DNA from: Brachionus koreanus
Lineage: Eukaryota > Rotifera > Eurotatoria > Ploima > Brachionidae
Assembly: GCA_016987375.1 (NCBI GenBank)
Contig: PJRA01000444.1
Location: 703,416-767,415 of the forward strand
Direction: 5' to 3'
Length of the DNA stretch: 64,000 nt
Under the pieces are notes generated by a model. It did not search any database. It was not told the origin of the DNA and worked only from the letters and a program-made list of their open reading frames with translations. The translations under genes were made by a program, and so were the position numbers. Positions 51,521 to 62,695 of this stretch are shown in pieces (position 1 is the stretch's first letter; every line of letters begins with the position of its first letter).

Positions 51521-53674
51521 ATGGATTGGAAAATGAAGCCGGCTAGCCAATCGATTCCGTCATTGATGTCTGTTAATGTCGAGCCTCCAAAAGTGCTTGG
51601 CTCGAACCATTTTGAGCCGATTAAGTCCAAAAACGGTCTAGCTAATTTAAATTTTGCAAACGGCAAAAAGCTGACCAGCTGTAAAGTAACGTTTCCGGAT
51701 AAAATGAGTATAGAGCGCAATCTCAGCAATGTCATGGTTCATAAAAACAATTTGAGCAATTTATTTACTAAATTTGATCATGAACGAAATCTCAAAGGAG
51801 CCAAGCGAAAAAATTTATTCGGCTCTGCACTCGAAGACAACTCAGTCCAAGAAACATGCACTCACTCAAAAGTTATAAAAAAATGTGCTGATTTGTCTAA
51901 AAAATTCAAAAAATTCCACGAACTGCCCAAAATAGACGAGAACATCCAGCATCAACAAGTTGCCAATGGAATCGAATTCCTTGCTAAACTTAACCGACAC
52001 TCAATAACAAGCTCCCTAATTGAAAAAATAGACAAAAAATTCATACAAATTGCGTTCTCAGACGATTTAATCAAAAATTCTCAATCCATATCGGACTCTC
52101 TGTGTCTTTCTCACAAGCACAATTCAAAACTAGTATTTCAGCGCTCCAAAAATTACCATCTCAATAATTCAGTCAAAAGCAAGAGCGAAAAACCCAACGG
52201 TTATAGTGTAAATAGCCTTAATATTTTCGAGGAGAATTCCGAAATAGTTGACTCAATTTTGCCCGAGCTCAACAATCTAATGAGCAAAAATGCACGACTA
52301 GACGAGTGCCAAAATTTTTTCGATTTTGACTTGAACAAAATTCTAATAAGTACAAACGATTTACCAAATAAGAAAGCCGAGCCAAAAGCTGAAAAGTTGT
52401 GCCATCAAATCGAAACAGATATCCGCTATCGGCACTATATTGTTCAAATGGTCGATCTTATACTTAAAAGTCTTCAAAAAATTTACAATTTAAATCTGCA
52501 ACAAATCAAATATTTGCTGACCAACTATCAAAATAGGCTGGTGGTGAAAAATTTTAGCGTCAGAAGCGAGCTGTTTTTAAAAGATCAATGCCAAATTTTA
52601 AACGAAAAATTAAATTATTTAATTGAAGACTATGGAAAGTTAAATTTTGACTCAGTGTCCGAAAAAGAGAACATGTTTAATCTTGGCTCGTTGGTTTATA
52701 AATATTTGATGGCTCAGCTAAACCAGCATTTGTGCAAAAATGAGCCTAAAAGTCTCAATTATATAAAAGAAATAATTGACTATTATGAAATAATAAAAGT
52801 TGAATATGAAAAATTTTGTATTTGTGATCTGAATTATCAACTCGGTTCGAGTATAACTGAGCATCAAAGTAGCAGTTTAATGACCTATTTGAATGATTTT
52901 AAAATTTTCCTCGAGGATGTATTGAGCGAATTTTTGCTAGCCGGAAAACTAGATAGTCAAGTACAGTCAAAAATAAAAGATATATTACAAGTTCAATCGG
53001 CATTTATAGCCGAACATTCCAATCAATCCGAAAGACAAGCAGATCCTCGAAACCGAGATCTTAAGTATTGTACAGAATTTAAAATTTTAAATTTCAATCC
53101 GTCGGCTAAAAATGTTCCCATTCCATCGTTTAATCAAAAATTGTATAAAAAATTAAGATACAAATTTAAAACTGACTTTGATTTATTAGACAGTCGAATG
53201 TGGTCACGTGTTCCAGAGAAACTCGAGTCTCAAGAAGTGGCCGATTTCGATGAGACGTCCGAATTATCAATTGACGAGCATGAGATGAATCAACTGCTAG
53301 GTTCGGATCTTGCCCCGGTCGAGAACGATGTTCAAATGGCGTTAGACGCGCCTAGTCTCGACTCTGTTTCTCCGGGTCACTCTCTGCCGAAAACACCCAT
53401 CTTCAAGCCTAATCTTTCAGCATTCAGTGATGGATTTACTTTCATTGAGCCCTCAATCCATAATTTTGAAGACATTCAAAGTGTACCAATAACACCTGTT
53501 TTCAATTCCAATGTTGAATCTTTAATTACGGAAAATTTTTCCGAAGAATTTAACAAAAATGATTTGTCGCAAGACAACTATGATTATTATTTGATACAAG
53601 AAATTTCTCATTTTGTGATAAAACCTTTAATGGACAATATCGAAAAAATGTTTGTTAAGCAATCTAACTTTTAA
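51521..53674 (+). CDS. Uncharacterised 717-aa protein
   Basis: A long single-exon frame with an ATG start and a mixed, non-A/T-driven composition, so clearly coding. I recognise no family. Residues 1-300 are polar and probably disordered, with Lys/Asn-rich stretches. Residues about 305-510 are predicted to be mostly helical (IVQMVDLILKSLQKIYNL, YLMAQLNQHL, YLNDFKIFLEDVLSEFLLAG). The C-terminal 150 residues are acidic and Ser/Pro-rich with two similar short motifs (TPIFKPN and ITPVFNSN), then a final helix. There is no signal peptide, membrane helix or catalytic motif. A nuclear or centrosomal scaffold would fit this shape, but that is only a guess from composition. Confidence 0.8.
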   Translation: MDWKMKPASQSIPSLMSVNVEPPKVLGSNHFEPIKSKNGLANLNFANGKKLTSCKVTFPDKMSIERNLSNVMVHKNNLSNLFTKFDHERNLKGAKRKNLFGSALEDNSVQETCTHSKVIKKCADLSKKFKKFHELPKIDENIQHQQVANGIEFLAKLNRHSITSSLIEKIDKKFIQIAFSDDLIKNSQSISDSLCLSHKHNSKLVFQRSKNYHLNNSVKSKSEKPNGYSVNSLNIFEENSEIVDSILPELNNLMSKNARLDECQNFFDFDLNKILISTNDLPNKKAEPKAEKLCHQIETDIRYRHYIVQMVDLILKSLQKIYNLNLQQIKYLLTNYQNRLVVKNFSVRSELFLKDQCQILNEKLNYLIEDYGKLNFDSVSEKENMFNLGSLVYKYLMAQLNQHLCKNEPKSLNYIKEIIDYYEIIKVEYEKFCICDLNYQLGSSITEHQSSSLMTYLNDFKIFLEDVLSEFLLAGKLDSQVQSKIKDILQVQSAFIAEHSNQSERQADPRNRDLKYCTEFKILNFNPSAKNVPIPSFNQKLYKKLRYKFKTDFDLLDSRMWSRVPEKLESQEVADFDETSELSIDEHEMNQLLGSDLAPVENDVQMALDAPSLDSVSPGHSLPKTPIFKPNLSAFSDGFTFIEPSIHNFEDIQSVPITPVFNSNVESLITENFSEEFNKNDLSQDNYDYYLIQEISHFVIKPLMDNIEKMFVKQSNF

Positions 53675-54729
53675 AATATCAAATTTAATTTAATCTATCT
53701 ATTTTCTGAAATAAAACTGTTTTTTTTTTAGTTTGTTTTTTTTTTCTTTAAACTTGATTAAAATAAAGGATAGAAATAATAGAATGAGTAATTGAACTTA
53801 TTATTTGAAAATATATTCATAACATCACTTTCATTGGAATAAATGAAGATAGAAATAGATAAATTGAGCAAACACAAAACTTATCAGATTTTAGTGAAAG
53901 CTCAAGTTCGAAAAAGAGCGACAAAATTTTTATATTTATTTTTTTATTTTTATAATAAATACACCCTTTTTTATATAAAACCTTATTTTTCACCTTTAAC
54001 ATCCCTAAACGCTGTATAAACGCTTAAAAATACTCTAATTTACAATAGTTTGAAAAGGATAAATCTGTGATTAATTTTTTGATATAATTTTGCTTAAATT
54101 TTTGTGTGTTTTCTCTTATTATCATTAAAAAATTTAAATTTACTTTTTTCCTGGTTTTTTAACTCCCCTTTATAAACTGCATTAATCCTCTTTAAACGCT
54201 TATGTTCAAACGACAGCACTAAGAAAAGAATATTGAATTCAGGATCCAGAATTCAACTATTTACTAAAATCAATCTAGCGAAGTAAAAATCTTAAATGCG
54301 CAATTAAATTTCAATGCATATTTTAGAAAGCAAAATCCTTTTTCAAAATTGAAAAATGAAATTTGATCAAAATTTTTTCTTTGCCAATCAATCTATACCT
54401 AAAAAAAAATTTTTTTTTTTATTTATTTTTTTTTTAATCTTTTTAAGTAATGGTTGCTGCAGCATAGTTTTTTATTCAAGAGTAAAATAATTAAAACGTA
54501 TAAATTTAAATAGCTTAGGATCAAAACAAAAATATATCACTTTTTTTTAATCATAATTTTATATCTAAATATTAACATTGAAATAAATTAAAATTTTGCT
54601 TGAATTTTTGGAAATGAAAACTTTGTAATAACATTTAATTCTTTCATCTTTTAGTCAAAATTATGCAAGAAATTTTTTATTTTTATTTTAAATAAACATT
54701 TTTGATTTGAAAAAAATAAAACCATCGAT
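53675..54729. other. AT-rich intergenic region
   Basis: 1 kb before POLK. A minus-strand frame at 53817-54002 is low complexity and is not called. Near 54158-54215 there are repeated short forms of the text CCTTTATAAACTGC / CCTCTTTAAACGCT / CCCTAAACGCTGTATAAACGCT, suggestive of small degenerate tandem units, but they are too few to define a repeat. Confidence 0.4.
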
Positions 54730-56875
54730 ATGGAATTAATTAATAAAAATGAGATCATCAATAATGTTTCAAGTGTGAGTCGAATGCATATAAATGATAG
54801 CAAAGCTGGTATGCAAAATATTGATAAAGAAAAAATAAATGCAATCATATTAAAACATAGCAAAAGTATTTTTTTTTATCTTTTAACGCTTTTCATCAAT
54901 AATTGTTTTTTTGTTTTATATTTTTAGAGTCGAAATTTTATAAAAGGCAGCAAGAAAAAGAAGAAGAAATTAAACGAAAATCTTTGGAAAAACTTAATAT
55001 TTTCTCCAGAATTTCGGGCCATGAAATTCAAGCTGCCATTAAATATGTGAGTTTCTATTTTTTAAAATTAAATTTAGAAAAATAAAATTAGAAAACCTTG
55101 ATAATCTTTATGAACCATTTAATAAAAAATTTTTAGACACACAACTTCATAGAATTGCATGAAAAGACTAGAGAAATGGACCGAACCATTGTTCACATAG
55201 ACATGGACGCTTTTTATGCCAATGTCGAAATAAGAGATAACCCTAGTCTAGCAGATAAGCCGATGGCGGTTGGTAGTGAATCAATGCTGGTAATGAAAAA
55301 CTATTTTGTCAATCTTTAGTCTTTAAAATTTCTCAATTTAAAGTCGACATCTAATTATATTGCTCGGCGCTATGGTGTTAGAGCTGCAATGCCTGGGTTT
55401 ATAGCTAAAGAGTTGTGTCCAGATTTGATCATAGTTCGCGGAAATTATCAAAAATATCATGCTGAAAGCTCCAAAATCATGTAAATGCTCATCTTAGTCA
55501 AAATTTAAAATAAAATTTCTTAATCTTTTTAAAAATTCTAACTTAATTTAAGTCATAAAGGGATGTTATTTCAAAATATGATGTAAACTATTCAGCCAGA
55601 AGCTTAGATGAAGCTTTTTGTGACATTACTGAGCATTTATTAGCTAGAAAAAATTTTTCTGATACAGATAGAACTTATCCGAAGCATTTTACAAATGATT
55701 TGAATGAAAGACAAGAAAATATTACATTCGGCATTGATGCTGAAGAGTGTGTGCGAGAAATAAGACATAGAATTTATCTAGCAACAAATTTGACTGCTAG
55801 TGCAGGTAATTAAATTTAAAATGGGTTTAGACATTTGCATAAATATTTGATGAGTTATTATAAAGGAATAGCATGCAATCTTCGCTTGGCAAAACTTTGC
55901 TCAGATGTCAACAAACCAAATGGCCAATTCAGACTCGAAAACAAAGTTGATTCAATTCTTGAATTTATTAATCCTTTGCCTATTCGTAAAGTAAATGGCA
56001 TAGGCCCAACAACTGCTCTTATTTTGGACTGTTATGGAATAAAAACATGTCAAGATTTATATGACAAAAAGCACATGATTTATTTGCTCGAGACTCAAAA
56101 CACATTTGAGTTTTTAATGATGGCTTGTCGTGGTCTCGGGTCGAATAGAATTGAACACGATACAGAAAGAAAGAGTCTTGGCCATGAAACGTTTGTTTAT
56201 TTAAAATTAATTTTTTTTTACTTACTTAAAATTTAGAACATTTCCGAGTGGTATATCAAACAACAAAGATGAAATGCTTAAGATATGCTTTGATCTAAGC
56301 GAAGAAGTTTCACATGAATTGATTAGTGAAGGCTTAAAGGTTTTTTTTGTTAAAAAAATGGAAGCTAATTTTTATTCTAATTTATTTTTAGACTTATAAA
56401 GTTAATTTAAAAATTAAAAATGTTGATTTTCAAGTATACACTCGGACCAAAAGTTTAAAATCATACACTAACAAGGCAGAGGATATTTATGAGGGAATTA
56501 AATTTTTGTTCATGAATGAATGGAAAAACAGCAATGAAAAGCTTAAGCTCAGATTAATAGGTAATTTTTTTCGTACAATTTTTTAGTTTTAGATTTATGT
56601 TAACCAAGACTAAAGGTGTGAGAGCATGTGACCTGAAAGATGAGCAAAGTGTGATTACATCTCCAAAAAATGCATCAAATAATAACAAAAAACTAGATGA
56701 TTTTTTCAATAATAAACCTACACAAATTAAAAATGATTCTGGTGAAAACAACTATGGTTTTGAATTAAGAGAAAATTTTTTTTTTATTTGTCCTCATTGC
56801 TCGGATTATTTACAAGGAAATTATGAATTTAAGCAACAGCATTTAGACTATTGCTTACATTTGTGTCATAAGTAA
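54730..56875 (+). CDS. POLK: DNA polymerase kappa, 9 exons
   Basis: A Y-family translesion polymerase that extends past bulky minor-groove adducts. Exons 54730-54865, 54928-55046, 55137-55289, 55344-55480, 55561-55805, 55866-56190, 56237-56339, 56392-56560 and 56616-56875 close in phase to 548 aa (human 870). The kappa-specific N-clasp is present ([32 protein letters not shown]). Catalytic residues are in [12 protein letters not shown] (about 104-115) and SLDEAF (about 197-202), with [19 protein letters not shown] between them. The finger, thumb and little-finger blocks include [20 protein letters not shown] and RGLGSN. The short C-terminus carries a PIP-like NKKLDDFF (about 487-494) and one UBZ-type zinc finger (CPHCSDYL...HLDYC, 521-543). 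Human has two UBZ fingers. The palm insert after SLDEAF is short. Confidence 0.95.
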
Positions 56876-57202
56876 AATGTCTTAGTAATATATTTAAATT
56901 TAATTATTTTTTTGTTTCATGTTTGAATTTTTTTTGTTCAAATAGTGAGAACAAAATCATAATTATTTGAAACTATTTTTTTATTTTTTATTATAAATCT
57001 TAAATAAAAAGCTTTACTGTATTTATCCTACCTGAATAGACTTAATAAATATTTTTTTTTGATATTTTATTTTATTCAAATCAAATTTTAATTTTATTTA
57101 AGAGGAGTGATTAATTCACTGTTAAAAAAGGTTTAGAAGCCTTTAAATGATTAGCATTTCTTTGAAAAAGAAAAAAAGTTAATTTATTTTTTGTTTCTAA
57201 TT
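56876..57202. other. Short intergenic region, POLK / PTEN
   Basis: About 330 bp between the POLK stop and the splice acceptor of the PTEN leader. No gene is seen. The short spacing and shared strand would allow polycistronic processing, but nothing proves it. Confidence 0.4.
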
Positions 57203-57214
57203 AGAAAAATTAGG

Positions 57215-57223
57215 ATGAAATGA
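57215..57223 (+). promoter_or_regulatory. Minimal upstream ORF overlapping the PTEN start
   Basis: The leader contains ATG AAA TGA, a two-codon reading frame whose stop overlaps the PTEN ATG (sequence ATGAAATGAG). If the leader begins at the splice acceptor at 57203-57204, this is the first ATG in the mRNA. Ribosomes would then have to leak past it or reinitiate, which would lower PTEN output. Confidence 0.5.
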
Positions 57224-58664
57224 GTTCTTATATGCGGCGCAAGGTTAGCCAAAATCGTAAACGATATGTTGACGAAAAATACGACTTAGATCTTACTTGT
57301 ATTATATTTGATTTTGTTAATTTTAAAATTTTTTAAATTAATCAATAAAATAAAGATATTGTTGAAAATGTGGTTGCAATGGGCTATCCGAGTGACAATG
57401 TTTTGCAAAAATTAATCAGAAACCAAATAGAAAAAGTGTCAAAATATTTGAACGAAAAGCATAGCGAGTCTTTCAGGATTTTTAATCTGTATATTTGACA
57501 AAAGCAATAAAATATATTGTAAATTTGAAAACCAAAGATGCAAAGAAACAGATTACGATTTTAGTCATTTTAATAATATGGTCGAATGGTTTCCCATTGA
57601 AGACCATAATCCTCCTCAGTTTATGCAGATTAATACCTTTTGTCTTAAAGTAGATTGTTGGCTCAAGGCTCATGAAAAAAACGTTGCTATTGTTCATTGT
57701 AAAGCTGGAAAAGTGATTAAAATATGTTTTGAAAAAATATCTATAATTATATTATTTGCTAAAAAAGGGCAGAACAGGTACCATGATATCTTGTTATCTT
57801 TTGCATTCAGGTAAATTTCAAGAAGCTTCGGATGCAATCAAAGAATTTGACTCTAAAAGATGCAAAGATCTTAAAGTATTTTTTCTTAATTTGATTATTA
57901 TTAACATTAGTCCTATGCCATGTAATTTGTGCATAATTTACGTTAATTTGCGTGAAATTATGTAAATAAAAAGTGTCATCGGACTACTGTATTTTTAATT
58001 AAAGGGTGTTACGATTCCGAGCCAGCGAAGATTTATTGAATATTATGCATTTTACCTCAATAATAATTTGAGCTATGAATCAAAACCAATTTTTTTGCAC
58101 TCAATTGAAATCCACATACCAGATGAAGACAATGAATTTCCAAAAAGTAGAATATTTTTGTTATGTTTATTAAATTGTTTAAAGGTTTTTTTTCAGAACT
58201 TAAGTTACAAATAATAAAATGTACAGATGATAATATTTTATTAAGTCAAGTTAAAAACACTAGAAAGCGAAATGATATTTTGTTTTATTTTAAATTTGAT
58301 GAACCGCTTCAATTAGAAGACGACATAAGAGTGTTATTTTTGACAAAAAAAAAAGTATCTGAAATCAATTTTTATCTAATATATATTTTAAGTTTGAAAT
58401 TTTAAATAGGCAAGTTTATTACAAGTTTGGTTTAATACATTTTTTTTGTATTATGAAAATCTCTACAAAAATTTGAAGGATAAAAGCTCATTGGGTCATC
58501 GAGAATTCGATTCAAAGTCTAATCTATACAAGTGGTATTTGAAAGCTAAAGACATCGATTTAGCTTTTAAAAATAAGAATATCAGTTCTAATTTATGTTT
58601 AGTTATCAATTTTGAAATTAACAAAAAAGCTGAAGAACAAAATGCGGTAAAATTGATCAATTGA
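57220..58664 (+). CDS. PTEN: PTEN phosphatidylinositol-3,4,5-trisphosphate 3-phosphatase, 7 exons
   Basis: PTEN removes the 3-phosphate from PIP3 and so opposes PI3K/Akt signalling at the membrane. Exons 57220-57298, 57356-57488, 57538-57712, 57768-57875, 58005-58146, 58197-58354 and 58410-58664 close to 349 aa (human 403). The N-terminal PIP2-binding motif is RRKVSQNRKRYVDE. The WPD-equivalent loop is PIEDHNPPQ, and the P-loop HCKAGKGRTGTM starts at residue 124, interrupted by an intron after the second Lys. GVTIPSQRRF closes the phosphatase domain. The C2 domain follows (about 190-345), with VWFNTFF near its end. The regulatory Ser/Thr tail and the PDZ-binding TKV end are absent; the frame stops at KLIN. 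A GTAAAA donor-like site four codons before the stop leaves room for an alternative last exon. Confidence 0.95.
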
Positions 58665-59731
58665 ATTATTCTAATTTGTGAACCAAGTTTTTGCACATGT
58701 TTTAGAGTTAAAAATGCTGCTAGTTAGTAAATTGTTAGGTTGGCTCATCCGAATTTTAAAAAATTTTTGGTACTTTTTATTATTTTCAAATTAAATTAAT
58801 AATAAAAATCAAAGATAATTTTTTTTTATTTTATAATTTTTTTAAAAATTATATTTTTCTTGGATGATGATTTTTGCTTGAAAAGTTATTTTAATAAATA
58901 AAAAAAAAAAATTTAATTATTGATTTTCTTTTTTATTGCAAAAAAAAAATAAAGACAAAATTTCCAGCACTTTTCCTTAAATTTATATCAACATAGTTTA
59001 CATTAAGTAAATATAAAGCCTATATCTTACTTTTTTAATTAAAATTAAAGAAATAGCTATCAATCAAATATAATAAAATTAAAAACTTTATTTTATAATC
59101 GTAATGGTCATAGTCAATGGTGTCAAAATAGTCTAATAGTCGGCACAAGTTGATATATATTCCATAAAAATTGTGTTTTGAAGAGCAATTTGAGCTCGCG
59201 ATTTTATTAAATTGCAGATCATTTATTTTAAAGTTAAAGGCTACATATTTGATTTGAAAAGAGAGAATGAATTTATTTCTTAATAAACATGTTGAAGCAT
59301 CAAGCATTGAACGAATGGTAAATATATAAAATTTCAAGAATGCAAAGCAACAAATATTTTATTAATAATTTTATCCAAATACTTTTTGGTCTCAGCTTTC
59401 TCTCACTCTCTGTTTAAAAATGAGTTTAAATCACGCTAAATTATTTAGCTTATGTAGAAACTAGATTAATATACTTATTTTTAAAATAAAACTGAAAAAA
59501 TTTTTTATCAAATCGATCAACGTATGAACAAGTGAGAAAATTTATTTTAAACTATTATTTTATGACACGCTATTTAATAAAAATCTTATTAGATAAAGAA
59601 TTTTTTAGTTTCTTATTTTTCGATAAAATTAAATAATAAGCAGAGAGTTTTTTAATTAATTATCTTTTCATAAAGGAAATTGTTGCAAAGATTATATAAA
59701 AATCAACAAAATAAATAGGATACGTTAGAGA
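58665..59731. other. AT-rich intergenic region
   Basis: 1.07 kb between PTEN and the tRNA cluster. A 100-codon minus-strand frame (59035-59337) is rich in Phe, Asn, Tyr and Ile and has no recognised similarity, so it is not called. Nothing else is seen. Confidence 0.45.
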
Positions 59732-59815
59732 GACAGTATGGCCGAGTGGTCTAAGGCGCTGCGTTCAGGTCGCAGTCTACTTCGGTAGGCGTGGGTTCAA
59801 ATCCCACTGCTGTCA
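59732..59815 (+). tRNA. tRNA-Leu (anticodon CAG), copy 1
   Basis: An 84-base class II tRNA folded by hand. The acceptor stem GACAGTA pairs with TGCTGTC and the discriminator base is A. The A box is TGGCCGAGTGG. The anticodon stem is CTGCG/CGCAG with loop TTCAGGT, giving anticodon CAG. The long variable arm is closed by TTCG, and the T arm is GTGGG-TTCAAAT-CCCAC. No intron. A T run 9 bases downstream can terminate Pol III. Confidence 0.97.
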
Positions 59816-60008
59816 AATTATTTTTTCAATTTATTTTAAATCATTTTTAAATAAGCTTAAGTTTTGATCTAGAATAAAAAATCAAGAAATGAAAACTTTA
59901 GAGTGCAAATCTGATTAAATTTTTCGAGCATGTGTTCAGACTTTTTTTAAATACCAAATAATTAATTGGCTTTAATTTAACTTTAAAATTTTTTAAACTT
60001 TCTTACAA

Positions 60009-60092
60009 GACAGTATGGCCGAGTGGTCTAAGGCGCTGCGTTCAGGTCGCAGTCTACTTCGGTAGGCGTGGGTTCAAATCCCACTGCTGTCA
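60009..60092 (+). tRNA. tRNA-Leu (anticodon CAG), copy 2
   Basis: Base-for-base identical to copy 1 across all 84 positions, with different flanks after a few bases. It starts 193 bp after copy 1 ends. A TTTTT tract follows within 10 bases as a Pol III terminator. Confidence 0.97.
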
Positions 60093-60326
60093 GATATTTT
60101 TCTCCTAAATCTATAAATTAGAAAAATTTTTTTATCAAAATACTAATTTATTCTTTTAAGATTAATTTCATTTTAAAAAAAATAAATTGCTAAAATAAAT
60201 ATATTTTTTCCTTTAAAAATTTGGATCAAATTTATTATCCATGCTTTCATTTAAAACACTACTTGATAATATTATAACAGGATTGGGCGCTTATAATTCT
60301 TACAAAATAATTAAATTCTTTCATAA

Positions 60327-60410
60327 GACAGTATGGCCGAGTGGTCTAAGGCGCTGCGTTCAGGTCGCAGTCTACTTCGGTAGGCGTGGGTTCAAATCCC
60401 ACTGCTGTCA
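60327..60410 (+). tRNA. tRNA-Leu (anticodon CAG), copy 3
   Basis: Identical to copies 1 and 2 and 234 bp after copy 2. A TTTTTT tract follows directly. It overlaps an accidental 65-codon open frame at 60241-60438, which is not a gene. Confidence 0.97.
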
Positions 60411-61880
60411 AATTTTTTCTAGTATCTATTCGAATTAATGCTGCATTTTTTCAGCTATGTCATTTTATTTTTATTAAAAATTTTAAATTTTCATTAAATA
60501 ATATTTAAAGTAAATATTTTGTTTTGATAGTAAATTAAAGATTTATTTTTTCTAAAATATGTATTAATCATGTTTGTAAATTTATCAAAAAGCATGTAAT
60601 TTTCTTAATGATGATGGTCTATGTTTATTGTGACCACGTCACTTCGGGACTAAGATACTTTAGAACCAAAAACAGTATATTTTTTTTATTCACCATTTGA
60701 TCAACAATCTCCAGATTCTTCAATATTATCTTGAAAGTATTCATCAAGAACGATAGAAGACTATTGTTATCATTGTCTTTAAAGAACTTTTTACAGTTCA
60801 TCGAATGTTTGTGTTTCTGATTATTTCAACGATGGTTAATCTTGTCATTGTTTTGAATAATTATACATGTAATTTTCTTAAATTTGCAAGTTTTTAAAAT
60901 TAGAAATTATGTTCTTTAAAAGTTCATTTTAAAATATATTTTGCTTATTTTAAGGAAAAAATAATTCACCTTTTTAATATTTTAATTAATGAATTTATCT
61001 TTTTTTTAAGTAAAGTAAATTTAAGCCAACAAAATAAATAAAAATTTTGTTTTTTAAACACAATAATGAAAATTTAGCTCAATAATTTATGATAAAATTA
61101 ATGGAAAGACCCATTTCTATTTTCAATAAAAAATTTCTAAATAAGAACTTTCAAACTAAGAAAAATCATACATTAATTTGATTGTGTGTTTATTTGGTGA
61201 TAATTGAACAAAATGGAATTATGAAATTCTATTTACAAATTGAATACAAAATTTTTCTTCTTTATATAGGTTAAAACTGGCAAAAATAAAATATCTTTGT
61301 GATGATGTTAAGGCAATAATCAAATTTTTTTATTAAATAAATAATTTTTAAACTAAAGAAGAGAAAAATTGAAAAATTAATAAAATTGAATTTGATTTAG
61401 ACTATCTATTTAAAATTCAGAATTTTTTTTTTGTTGGTAAAAGCACATTTAAATCTGAATAAAATTTCACATTGCCAAGCAAAATTGATTATTTTAAGTT
61501 TTTTATGTAATCAATAGATCTTGAAATTTTTTCGTATTGTTTTCGCTAAGTAAAAAATCATAGTCAAGATCATTAAAATTTATCTATAATAAAAAAGACT
61601 AAAAATGATAAAAGCAAAATTTAGATTAAAATTATGAAAAAAAGAAGATAATAATATTAATTTAAATATCAAGAGAAAAATAATTTTCTTGTTTAAATTA
61701 TCATAAGTTAAATTAATCTTAATTATAATAAAGCATATGAGTAAAAGTTGTTATTAGAAACATAAATTTGCTTAGTAAGAACCTGACACAAAAAAATAAA
61801 TTAAAAATGGCGCATTTTGAAATTTTAGTTAAGAAACGAATTGCGATTTGAAATTTAACATAGATATAACTTGAAACGGC
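60411..61880. other. Gene-free AT-rich region
   Basis: 1.5 kb between the tRNA cluster and the ubiquitin promoter. The minus strand at about 60620-60830 has a less AT-rich open stretch of some 58 codons without recognisable similarity; it may be an eroded repeat. Nothing else is seen. Confidence 0.4.
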
Positions 61881-61881
61881 T

Positions 61882-61999
61882 AGAATTTTCTTGATTATTA
61901 ATCATAATTAGCTGAGTTAACAAATAGAATTTTCTATATATTTTGAAATTATAATGAAAAAATTAAATCCCGCCTATCCCAATTATTTTCATATAAATA
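61882..61999 (+). promoter_or_regulatory. Putative ubiquitin promoter: heat-shock-like elements and TATA box
   Basis: A TATAAATA box lies at 61992-61999, 75 bases before the ubiquitin ATG. Two copies of AGAATTTTCT (at 61882 and 61926), each matching the GAAnnTTC half-site pair bound by heat-shock factor, lie upstream. In AT-rich DNA such short matches can arise by chance, so the heat-shock reading is tentative. Confidence 0.4.
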
Positions 62000-62040
62000 C
62001 GAGAATAAATTTTAAAAATATTCATATTAACAAAGCTTAA

Positions 62041-62307
<267 letters not shown>

Positions 62308-62695
62308 AATTTTTTTACTATTTTTTTTATAACTTAATTTCATTGGAGTAATTTAATAAATTGTTTATCTATTTAATTATCTTTTATTATTTAACTTTAT
62401 AAAAATAATTGTATTTTTATAATATCAGTTTAAGTATAGTAGTAAAATAAATAATTCGAGCCTATAATGGGTTTAGTTTTTGTAAGCTTTAGCAATTAAG
62501 AATTATATTTTCTCTTCTTAATTATCCCAGACGATTTGTCAAGAAATTTTAATGATTTTTATTTTAGACATTTTCTCTTACCATTATGTGTTTTTCCTGA
62601 AATTGTCTAATTTATAAGAAAAAAAGTCTTTTTTCATTTCATTTATTACCAAAAAAGGAATGTTTTTTGCTACACTTCCCTAACTTTATCATTTC
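62308..62695. other. AT-rich intergenic region
   Basis: 3' flank of the ubiquitin gene with its polyadenylation signal. No gene is seen. Confidence 0.5.

Noticed and set aside
56588..56620. Earlier acceptor (TTTTAG near 56592) for the last POLK exon
   Set aside because: Using it gives a stop after two codons; the acceptor ending at 56615 restores the family sequence LIGVR.
59035..59337. 100-codon minus-strand frame near the tRNA cluster
   Set aside because: Its composition follows A/T content (Phe, Asn, Tyr, Ile), and it has no recognised domain or convincing neighbouring exon.
60241..60438. 65-codon open frame on the plus strand
   Set aside because: It runs through the third tRNA-Leu gene; the peptide is an accident of the tRNA sequence.
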